Of a stretch of 64,000 nucleotides of DNA, positions 1-9,846 are shown one piece after another. Each line of letters opens with the position of its first letter. The stretch's first letter is position 1. The DNA is from Manihot esculenta (taxonomy: Eukaryota; Streptophyta; Magnoliopsida; Malpighiales; Euphorbiaceae), in contig NC_035163.2 in the NCBI RefSeq assembly GCF_001659605.2, positions 31,088,158 through 31,152,157 on the forward strand, written 5' to 3'. The notes beneath the pieces were generated by a model. That model was not told where the DNA came from and made no database searches. It saw only the letters and a program-made list of their open reading frames with translations. A program made the position numbers and the translations under genes.

Positions 1-880
1 CAATATACGATATAAACATCATCACTCCTAGTCCTAGCCTGTTAATATGTATTCTAACCCCGAATACTTTTGTAAGAAAAGCTAACTTGCCAATTTGCCA
101 AAACAAACATTAGTATAATGGAAACACTGACCAGATTGCTAAGACCAAAAAGCACAGTGCTCAGAGTACCGTGATGAGAAATGAAGAAATTTCCAAAACT
201 AAATTATGTTAGTGCAATCACAAAACCCATAAAGCACAAAGGTATGTATCAAAGCACTGGAGCATCCCTCTACTTAAACATTAATTGAAATGGGAAATTG
301 AGAACGGAGTGCAGTAGTTTCTTATTTAGTTAAAAATTCCCAAGGAAGAACAAAAGGGAGCAATATTCTCTTATTTTCAACACTAGATTTCTAGAAGCAT
401 ATTTGAAAAAGACCTTACTCTAAAACCTTTGGAATATTCCATAACGACTCATACAATCTGTAGTATATATTGATATTGAAGTTAGTAATGAACTTTTCAA
501 TGTGAAAATCCAATCCCGGCCATAAGCAGGGATTGCAAGGCAAAAGAAGAAGAACCATTCAAGATATACATTTTGAGTTAAAGATGCCAAAATATCAGTG
601 CAAGAAGACAAAATGACAATCCAGGACAGCACCCAAGTAATACATAACCATTGCCTCTTATAAGCTTTCAACAAATAATACAAGTATACAACAAGAGTCC
701 AAGTCAGGGTGCATGTGGTGTGCATGCCACTTTAAACACATCAGCATATTTTGTCAGGAGAATACAAAGAAGATATGGGGACAAGAAGAGAGGATGGGAG
801 GAAGAGAACAATTACGTAACTGCAACTCATGTTCACAACCCTAGAAACAATACCAACCATGAGTAGATACATAGTATATA

Positions 881-1030
881 TTCGTAATACCACATTAACA
901 GCAGTCATACTGCTGCCTGGTTAACAGTATATATGAGAGGCCTAATTTAAAGGAATTCGTAATACCACATTAACAGCTGTCATACTGCTGCCTGGTTAAC
1001 AGTATATATGAGAGGCCTGATTTAAAGGAA
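881..1030. repeat. 75-bp tandem duplication, two copies
   Basis: Copy 1 is 881-955 and copy 2 is 956-1030. They differ at only two positions that I can see. Copy 2 runs straight into the splice donor of the CCCH gene exon ending at 1038. Each copy contains a short hairpin built on CAGCAGT/ACTGCTG, perfect in copy 1 and with one mismatch in copy 2. It lies wholly in the intron. Confidence 0.9.
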
Positions 1031-1037
1031 TTCTTAC

Positions 1038-2952
1038 CGGACGCATAGGAAGACCAATGGGGCTAAGAAGAACAGTTGTTTTTGGAGCAATCAGTTCTGG
1101 CGGATGATGATATCTACAAGATGATCCAAATTTACAATCACCAGTTTTCATGTAATACTGGCATTCTGGTTGGCCAGGTCTTTCTGGAAATGAGTGTTCC
1201 TTCTGGCTGCTGCTTGATGGACCAATTGAAGTAGACATCGGTTGATAAATCCCTGTATAAGCAGGTGCTGAAGGAGATAGCTGTGTTATCCCATAAACAG
1301 AGCCTGATCCAACCCCCGCCTGAGTACTAGGAGATGCAACTGGACTTACAGGTGCCTACACCAAGGGAATGATGAATCAAAATAATAGATGAATTCAACC
1401 AAATTTTATGGTATAAATAAATATATCACACATACCGGGTAGGAACTCCAACTTGGATAGGAAACTACACCTGGAGAAAACAGCATTGGACCATAAGGAC
1501 CTTGTACATACGAGCTTGGAAGAAGAGGAGGCCTTGCAACTACTATTCCATACTGTTGAGTAGAAGGAACAGATGGAGACTGCATTGTGGGATATAATCC
1601 AGGAGCTGCTACAGGAGCAGGCACAGGTGCAACTTGAGGAGCCAGTGACTGTGCTGGGATTTGTAGGTTAGCTGGCTGTGGATGATGGAATTTACATGTT
1701 GCACCAAATTTGCACTGCCCTGTTTTTACATAGTATGTACACTCTCTTTCACCCTGTTGACAATTAAAACTCAAGTTATTAAGCAAACTTAACTTCAGAG
1801 TCTGAAGACCAATTTGATACAAGATACAAAACATTAACATCAATTTAAAAGCATACACACCTGACGTAATGGATACCCATAGTAATTTAGCGACACAGGG
1901 CTAACAGAACCACCTCCCTGTCTAGGATGATGATACTTGCAGGAAGCACCAAATTTGCACGTCCCTGTCCTCATATAATACTGCAATTCAATTATGAACA
2001 GAAAAATCAGTGCAACTAGAACTCACCATCTCACAGAATATGAAACTTGAACTAAGATATCACAGAATAGTAACATGTTAACTTGAACCACAGCATACAT
2101 AAACTAATGCCATCTACATTATAATAAAGAATGTAGAGAATGAACATAGTCAAATTTTGCATATATCCCAAGCTCTAAATTCGTAAAAAAGACAAGCTCA
2201 TTGGTACCTGGCACACGGGCTGGCCCACTCGCTCAGGAAACTGCCCAGCACCAGCTCTTGCAGCTCCTATTACCTAAGCAATATTACCAGAACAATTTAT
2301 TACGACAGATCTTGTTACTGTGACACCGTAGATTAACCAAACTCTTTCAAATTTTCCACATTTCATAACAAAAGCCCACACACTCAAAATACGCCAAACA
2401 GTATTCCAGTTTCCAATGAGAAAACCACAAGATCAAACTCGATCGAACCCAATAAAACATTCGATGATCACTTTAAAAGAGCGAATCATAAAGCTCTAAC
2501 CAAACACAATACAAGACAAAGCCAAAAATAATCAGCATCAGCTAGAATTACCGCGCCACGGTCACGCGGGTGATTGAACCGACACCTAGCCCCGTACCCG
2601 CAAAACCCGGTCCTCAAGTAATAGATACAATCCGCCTCGTCAGGTCTCTCCGGGTATCCGGATTCACCTTCCCCTAATCCCAGCTGCCAAACACCCTCTA
2701 CATTCACACCAAAAAACAAAACACAACAAATTGAACAAACGAATAAGCACAATACGAACAACAACAAAACAAGAGGATCATACTTGTATAAATACCCATT
2801 TCCACTTAGCTTCACACATTCAATGAAACCTCATGAAATTCGAATGCAGCTGAAAAGAACCTACCTTCAATCCCAGTTTCAGGCCTTGGAGCCGTCCATT
2901 CCGGTGACGGATCGGACTGCGAGCCCTCCTGGGTCCGACCGTACCGGTCCAT
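1038..2952 (-). CDS. CCCH zinc-finger protein, ZFN1-like (3' end beyond left edge)
   Basis: Probable nuclear RNA- or DNA-binding protein with tandem C-X8-C-X5-C-X3-H fingers. Coding exons, in transcript order: 2952-2865, 2697-2552, 2273-2208, 1980-1861, 1753-1436, 1355-1038, all with GT-AG borders and continuous phase (1056 nt, 352 codons). The start is the ATG at 2952, giving [10 protein letters not shown], the usual N-terminus type of this family. Four fingers are visible: [20 protein letters not shown], then [10 protein letters not shown]..., [10 protein letters not shown]... and [10 protein letters not shown]... . The spacers YPERP/FPERP precede three of them, and a Pro/Ala/Ser/Val-rich linker follows finger 3. 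Family members normally carry a fifth finger and a short tail. No such exon can be seen in positions 1-1030, so the last exon or exons lie off the window behind an intron of at least 1 kb. The family call is firm; the exact orthologue (ZFN1, ZFN3 or a C3H32-type gene) is not. Confidence 0.9.
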
Positions 2953-3087
2953 CCCGACAATATCGGAACCGGACGGGAACGGGGATGAAATTGTACCGGC
3001 TTTCGGACAACTAACAGAATGAAGCTCCGATCGAATGGGGTGCGCTTGTATGAAGAGAGAGAAAGAACTAGTGTGAGAAACTGGAGA

Positions 3088-3143
3088 TTTTTTTTTTTTT
3101 TTGGGGGGGGGGGGGGGGGGGATTTTGCTCTTTTTTTTTTTTT
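3088..3143. repeat. Homopolymer block T15-G19 followed by a T run
   Basis: Fifteen T, then nineteen G, then a short spacer and a further T run of about 13. It falls in the predicted 5' leader of the CCCH gene, where the transcript would read A-run, spacer, C19, A15. The exact run lengths may be affected by sequencing or assembly. Confidence 0.85.
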
Positions 3144-3292
3144 GCCCTTTTTCTTCTCTCTCACACACAGAAACTCGCTCGCACAGTGTTTGGTTTTCTT
3201 GGTTTTGGCGTTTCTCTCTCTACTTTCTCTCTCGCTCTGTCAACTTTCAAAGTGATGGCTTTTGATCTTTCTTCCTTCTCGTGCTTTGGTGG

Positions 3293-3300
3293 TTTATATA
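3293..3300 (-). promoter_or_regulatory. TATA box of the CCCH zinc-finger gene
   Basis: On the minus strand this reads TATATAAA. It lies about 340 bp upstream of the ATG at 2952 and just upstream of a CT/GA-rich stretch (about 3180-3260) typical of plant 5' leaders. Transcription would start near 3265. The leader would contain the homopolymer block at 3088-3121. Inferred from motif and position only. Confidence 0.5.
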
Positions 3301-6300
3301 CGCGCCAAACAGAGAATAAATAACCTAAAATAATGCTCTTTTTTAAAGGTAAAAATAAATAAATAAAAAAATAAGTGTGTGCTAAGGAAGCAGAACTCAG
3401 CTTAAACTGTTTTAGTTTCTCCAATGGGCTCGTACTAAATGTCGAAACTATCCTTGCTTTTCTCAGTGACTATCACACACTGGGGTTTGTTGGGCTTGTC
3501 AAAGTTGTCTTTTCACTGTGGGGTTATGCAAAAGAGTTAAAGGAAGATTGAAGTGATCGTATGTGAGTGAGTGCATGGAATGTGCGTAATGAAATGAGAA
3601 GAGGTGAGAGGGTAACGTGGCATGCAAAGAGGATCTTCCTTAAAATTTTAAAAAGGCTACAAATGGACCCTTCTCTATTATCATATTATAATTATATTTT
3701 TTAAATATTACTTTGTTATTTATATTAACATTAAAATTTTATTTCTTACTTTGTATAGAACTCTTTATTTTTTATAATTACTTTGACTTTTTTTTATTTA
3801 ATAATAATTATTGACAAAAGTGAGTTTTTAAAAAAATACCATAAAAATTCTCAAATTTTTTTTAATAAATTTGTTTTCTACAATATATGTATCTTTTTAT
3901 TAATTTAATTTGTATTATCTTATCTTTTTAATTTTGTTTAATATCGACTAACTCACTATTTTATTTTTTTTTAACTTAAATTATGGAGAAATTTAACCTT
4001 ATTATTTAGAACGATTGTATTTTTTTTATTTTGATATTAATTTTGTTTTTAGTATTCTTTCAATAAGCATTTTACCATTCGAAATGTGTTTAACGCATTT
4101 AAAACAACTTAAATTTCGTTATTATTTATTTAATTATTGTGTTTTTTTAAAAATCTTTGTACTTCTCTATTATTAATCAAGGAAAAAGAGAACTGCAATT
4201 AAATAGAAATTAGTTGCACTAATTTTAATCATACAATTATTAATTTTATTAATAAATAATAAAAATTTTATAATTAATATGTGTATAAATTATAATAAGG
4301 ATAAAAGGATCTAAATTTTTCTTATAAATTCTGATATCAAAATTTTCAGTTAAACTACCTCACAAAATTATTGAACTTTTTAATATATTCTTTGTATTTA
4401 TTTCAAATAACAATAAAAATAAAGTTTATTATTAATTAAATCACCACAATCCATATTATATTTTTAACATTATATTAATTTATAAAAATCATCCATTTAT
4501 TTTATAATTATATAATAGTAATTTTTAATTAAAAATATTTTATATACTAGCTATTTATATGATTAATAGGTATTTTTAAGTTATTGCGTTTGTAGTTTAT
4601 TGTTGTCTTTCTTATGCTAGATCTTCAACAAAAAAAAAAATTATAACACTTCAAAATTATATAATTTTAGTAAATAAATATATTCTTGAATAAAATTAAT
4701 AGATAAATGCAAATTAATCTTTATAAAAAAATTAAAAGAGTGTAAAAAAGTTTAAAAGATAAATTATATGAATTTAAATTGTGAGAATATGAATTTAAAT
4801 TAAAAAACTATTAAGATAATTTAAAAATTAAAAAATCATTTTCTTGTTCTTTGATCTCTCCAAAAGCCTACTTTATATATATAATAGAGGAGAAAAAGTT
4901 AGAGTGAAGCATAGATAAATAAGGGATTATTTAATTTAAAAATAAAAATATACATATTTAAAATCTAATAGTCATTTTAATGTATGCATGCATGCATGCA
5001 TGAGTAAAATTAAATTAATTTAAAATAAAAAAAAAAAAAGAAAAGTTAAAATAAAATAAAAAGAAGGTTGAAAGTGAAATAAAGGAAAGCAAAAAAAGGT
5101 TAAACATAAAAAGGTATTGAAAGAGGTATTTGATAAAAAGATGAGACAACATGGGAACCACTACATGCCAACAATATCTCTTCTCATACTTACAATCTTT
5201 AATTTTCATTTTAACACTTTTTTCTTCTCTATATTTTTATGTCTTATCTCAAAATATAAATTAATTTTATATTTTTTGTAATTAACATAATCTCTGCCTT
5301 ATTTATTCGGATAATAAATTTATAAACGTATATAGAAATTTTTCTAAAATTTCAAATTTCAAATAAAAATATAATAAATATTATTACAAGGAAAGGAAAG
5401 AAAGGTGTAATTGAGTGGAGAGCGGGCATTGGTTGCCGAATTTTGTTAAATAAAAACCAAAGCACGCAAACATGTTGAGGACTGGAGGTTGGTTTGTTTC
5501 AGTTGTGGTGAAATTTCCATCGGACGGATCAGATCCATAACAATACAATGGACGGCTTAGATACATTTGGTGTCAGCACCTGGGACTGGGGAGTGTAGTA
5601 GGTAACAAGTCTATAAATGGCCAGTCACGTAGAAGGATAACCGGGTGCAGGCGGTGGGAGAAAGGGACTGATGGCAACGTGAGGAACCGAGGCAACCGGT
5701 GAACAGGTGGAAAGTAATTTTGTTTGACTTGGACAAGTTTTTGGCCACATGCGGCAGTGGCACTTTTTTAAGATTTGCTATGTTTTGTACTGTAGTAATC
5801 GTATCTTATCAACCATATGTCGGCGATCTTTCAAGAGTTCATTGCTTCCCTTTTTAAATATCTTGTATTCTGTCGGTCTGGGCTTCAATGGGCCGGACAA
5901 TGGATCACGTATTAATTTCCCTTAAAAATATATATATATATACGAGTTAAAAATTAATTTAACGTATTTTACTTTATAAAATAAATTATTTATTCAATCA
6001 CAATTATTGTTATATATATCTCAATAAATCTACAATATAAAAAGATTATATTCGGATGGAGCAGGGCCCCAGTTGCTTTATGACCGCTTAAATCATATTT
6101 ATTAGGGTCAAGTCGGATTAAACGGGTACCCGACTCCATTAAACTGGCCATTGCTTTATGATTCGGGTGAGTTTCAGGGTAATGTTGATATGATCTATGC
6201 TTTTCTCTTCCCAAGAGAATTATAACTTTCACTTTTTCATTTGATTATTATGCATGAGAGTCCTGGTTCTGATCATCTTTCTAAATCTAAAATAAATGTA

Positions 6301-7147
6301 GAGATCTACAGAACGACAGTTTCTGCCAACTGATGTTGCTCAGGTACTTGATTATGCAGTTACAAGTTCGAAGCATGCAGATATTCAGAAATGGATGGGG
6401 TTATTAGGAATCAGATATTGGCACTCGTACCAGCATAGCTCATAATAGTTGCCATAACCATACTTGTGGATTTACAATATCTGAATAGAATCAGTTGCCT
6501 GTATGAGAAAATCCAACATGCATTCCCCTAATTCCTCTCTCTCCCTCTCCCTCTTTTTTATTTTCCATACAGCTTCTTCAGTAACTTTAAACAGCGGTCT
6601 TAATACAAGAATCAGCATTTATTATTCTTTGTGCCAATAAGAGCACTGATCGTCAATGATGTTTCCACTACAACAAACTTATCTCTAATGGCATAATATA
6701 TGTAGATTCTCAGCAATGCATGTAAAGTGTGTTCATTCGCAGAATAAGCGTGCCTCAATCAAAATTCGCATAAAGTTCAAAACTTGACTCAATGAACCTG
6801 GTTTTGTTGTTTTGGTTATTAAAAAAAATTAGAGATCATTGAAGATTATTTGATAAAAAGAACACAACATAATCAAAGAAAGCTCGGTGGGATTTAGCAA
6901 ATAAATCTCCATTTATTGCTGCAACATGAAATCTCGAACAGCCTAGACCTGAAAATGGCATGTGCACTGATGGAATGGATTCAAGAATTGAATGCCATTT
7001 TCAGTGCAGAAAGAATTGAACACTACATGATAATTTGCACATGTTTTGACCATAAACCCATATAATAAATGGAATTTCAGTACCTATAACAATTGATGAA
7101 TTAGCTCACTAACCAATGTTCATACAGGTTTTAACAGAAGAAAATTG
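3301..7147. other. Intergenic, strongly AT-rich, no gene recognised
   Basis: Between the promoter of the CCCH gene and the 3' flank of the next gene I see no credible coding region. From about 3650 to 5350 the DNA is very AT-rich with many T and A runs. A TGCA repeat sits at 4983-5002 and a short TA repeat near 5929-5942. The stretch 5390-6250 is less AT-rich but its open frames resemble nothing I know. Confidence 0.6.
4983..5002. repeat. Simple repeat of TGCA (overlapping RY-type CATGCA motifs)
   Basis: About five units of TGCA in a row, producing overlapping CATGCA/TGCATG motifs on both strands. CATGCA is the core of the RY element bound by B3 seed regulators. The nearest gene start is about 2 kb away, so a regulatory role is only a possibility. 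Confidence 0.6.
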
Positions 7148-7363
7148 CTATCTTCCAAGGGATCTGTAAAAGTATCCCATAACTAGAGCATCTGAACCTG
7201 ACCTGTGCAAGGACCAAAATAATTTAGAATCAGAGTTTTCTAACAACAGGGACAAAGTAGAGAAAAAGCGGGGGTGGCAACCCAAAAAAAAATTACAATA
7301 ACACATCCTTTGAACTAATTCTAGCTCACCACCACCAAAAATTTGTTCTTTCACTTTATCAAC

Positions 7364-8529
7364 TTATTTTTTCGGTTTTTTCAACTTCACATGCTCACTA
7401 TCATCCACCATCTGCAGCAGAAAGGTTTGCTATCAATGAAGAGTTGCAATACAATGGAAGTAACTAACAAAACCAACAAAAACAAACCTTTCGTTTTTTA
7501 TGTTTCTTTTTCTTTTTCTTTTTCTTCTTGTGTTTCTTTGATGACTCTTTCGCTTTCCCTTCTTCAGCAGAGTCCTGCAATATTCAGTAAGAAATTGCTC
7601 AACAAAAACATCCTTATATCTCTTCAAAGACGAATAATAGGATTGTTGATCCAAGCACCTCAGAGTCGCCAAACGAAGTAACATGATGAATAATTTTTCC
7701 AGACCTTGAAGTGCCACCTGGTATATAAAAATGAAACCAAGTAAATTAAGTCTCATTTCCTTTGATGGATTCCTTACTGTGATCCAAAATCTCATGAACA
7801 TAACACTCAACAGGTACACATATAAATTAGTTCTAAATATAGTTCAATGATTAAACAACATTTCAGAACAACATAGAGAAGCAATCAATCCATTAGTGCT
7901 TTTCACGGTAACCCATCAAAGAGCCATGTCTCAAATACGCATATGTATTCTAGGCGCGTCCCTAACCTAATTGAAATTCAAGCAAACATCAAAACCCAGA
8001 TTGGCAAGACTTAATTTTGATCGTATCGAGTCAAACCCTTTTCGTATTGAATCAAACACAAATTGGCAACTTTTTTTTCCCCATTGAATCAAACCCTTTT
8101 AATCAAATAAGAGAAATCAACAAGTAAAGTGAAAAAAGGAGCAATATGATTACTGGAAGAGACGGTGTCCTTGGCGCTTTTGACAGCCGATTCAATAAGG
8201 TCGGGATTAATGGAAGTTAACCCATTAGGGTCTTGAAGCTTCCTCTCCAGAAACTTGGCCAGTGCCGCTGCTTTGTTCGTTTTCAATGGGCCGCCGGGGT
8301 GAGCCAACCTATATATTAAAGGGATTAGAAGAACCTAAATAGAATGGAAGATTTTCCAGAAGATAAAAGAATTATATAAAAAAAGAAACCTGGGTTGCTG
8401 GGAACGAGAAGAGGGAGGAGGAAGAGGAGCGAATTTGCTCCCCCTTAGAGCTTTCCTTTCTTCTTCACTCAGTCCTTCCATCTGCAGTTCTGCACCATTC
8501 TCTTCTCCGTTGATTCCCGTCAACTGCAT
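7364..8529 (-). CDS. Small lysine-tailed protein of unknown function, plant-conserved type
   Basis: Five coding exons: 8529-8390, 8308-8154, 7717-7659, 7574-7488, 7411-7364, with GT-AG borders and continuous phase; 489 nt giving 162 aa. The start is the ATG at 8529 (MQLTGINGEE). The N-terminal third is acidic and proline-rich and contains EGLSEEERKALRGSKFAPLP. The middle holds the motif RLAHPGGPLKTNKAAALAKF followed by LERKLQDPNGL. The C-terminus has an SFGDSEDSAEEG-type acidic patch and then a long lysine/histidine run encoded by AAG/AAA repeats, ending KLKKPKK. The tail would suit a nuclear localisation signal. I recall a similar Arabidopsis protein annotated only as a coiled-coil protein (AT2G31410-like, from memory). 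No enzymatic motif is visible, so no function is proposed. Confidence 0.82.
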
Positions 8530-9846
8530 ATTTCTTCTTCTTTTTCGAAAACGGCGTCGTTTATGTTGAGGACTCGTTTAATCCACTTTCTGTCAGATTT
8601 AGCATTTACTTTGTTCAGCATCCTTTTTTTTTTTTTTTTTTTCTCTCTAACGAAAAGAACAATCTCTTCATAATATGCATACATTTAGCTGAGTTTTTTT
8701 TTTCATATATTTTTTTCTTCTCATTATATATATATTTCCAATTTATTATATATTTTTATTTTGAAGAATGGCAAAAAAAAAATAGTTTAAAAAATTTTCA
8801 TTTTCAATAAACTGAAGCACTGCTTGCTAATTTTTAATAGTGCTATTAATAAAAGTTTGCTATAAAAAATATATGATATAATGAAAATTTTTTAAACTAT
8901 TTTTTTTGCCATTGTATTATTATTAAGTAATAGAATAAATTATTATTACTATTATTTTATTAATATAAAGTGTGGGCTTGTAGTTTTCTCAGTATAAGCT
9001 TTGTATTCTATTTTTTAAAATATTATTTCATAAAACACATATTAACTCAATTAAATAATATATATAATACTATAACATTTTCATAAACAATATAATGAAA
9101 CGTCATCTTAAATTATAAAAATAAGTAAAAATGTAAACAATAATGATATTAATGATTATTTATTTGTTTTTGGTGAAGTAGTTGCCTTACAGAATTAAAT
9201 ATAATTTCAAGTAAAATTATAAAATCTTTGCCAAAAAAAAAAAAAAAGTAAATTTATAAAATAAAAACATATTCTAGACACAGAAAAACCATTCAGATTG
9301 GTGGCTGATGAAAAAGTAGTAGTAGTATAAAACTCCAGTCCGTAAACATGAGTAAATTTAAATAGAAAAAAAGGGTTACAACCCCATTAAATTTTGCAAG
9401 TACCAATCACAGCCTAATGAAGCATAGAATGTTTTCCTCCTCGCTATCCCTTCTCCATTTAGCAGCAGCATACAACTGTTACAACACTTCCATGCTGCTC
9501 CCCACATGATTCAAATTTAGTAATTTACATCAATGCCTCAAAGTGTTCTTTGTACTAAATAAGAAGGACAGAAGAGAATTAACAAATTAGATAATCAGGA
9601 TAGAATCAGCTCTCAAATTGCACGCCCCTCTTTTAGCCTGAAAATTCTAAAAATAGGCAACCAAGCAAGCAAGAGGTCAATCCAATGGTTGATTTCAAAG
9701 AAATGAGACCAAACTGACCGTGGAAACTACTGGAGTCTCCTTGGCACAAGGCAGGTGTTGCAGCAATTAAATATGCCACGAGTGTCATAAAAACACTGTA
9801 CCAATCTCTTTCAAGTTAATAACTTCTGTGGTCGGTCATTTTGAAT
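8530..9846. other. Intergenic between the lysine-tailed gene and SNF4
   Basis: Holds the promoter side of the 8.5-kb gene (a T19 run at 8624-8642), a MITE-like inverted repeat at 8767-8913, AT-rich DNA, and, from about 9350, the probable 3' untranslated region of SNF4. No further coding region is seen. Confidence 0.6.
8767..8913. mobile_element. MITE-like 147-bp element with near-perfect 34-36 bp terminal inverted repeats
   Basis: The left end (8767-8802) begins AATGGCAAAAAA and the right end (8880-8913) is its reverse complement, ending TTTTTTGCCATT. The only difference I see is two extra A residues in the A-run on the left. The 77-bp interior has no ORF and itself contains the small palindrome AATAGTGCTATT. 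Size and structure fit a miniature inverted-repeat transposable element. I could not find an obvious target-site duplication, so the exact ends and superfamily are open. Confidence 0.7.

Noticed and set aside
1..1000. Search for the fifth CCCH finger exon at the left edge
   Set aside because: No Cys/His finger pattern is present on the minus strand, so the exon is assumed to lie outside the window.
1038..1753. Two successive exons of the CCCH gene are both exactly 318 nt, hinting at exon duplication
   Set aside because: The finger lies at the start of one exon and near the end of the other and the linkers do not match, so equal length is coincidence.
5384..6232. Two minus-strand open frames (5384-5566 and 5990-6232)
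   Set aside because: Short, no recognisable motif, no splice partners and no start context; treated as chance.
7433..7819. 128-codon minus-strand open frame over the small lysine-tailed gene
   Set aside because: It reads through introns in a different frame from the spliced gene, whose exons are in phase and conserved-looking.
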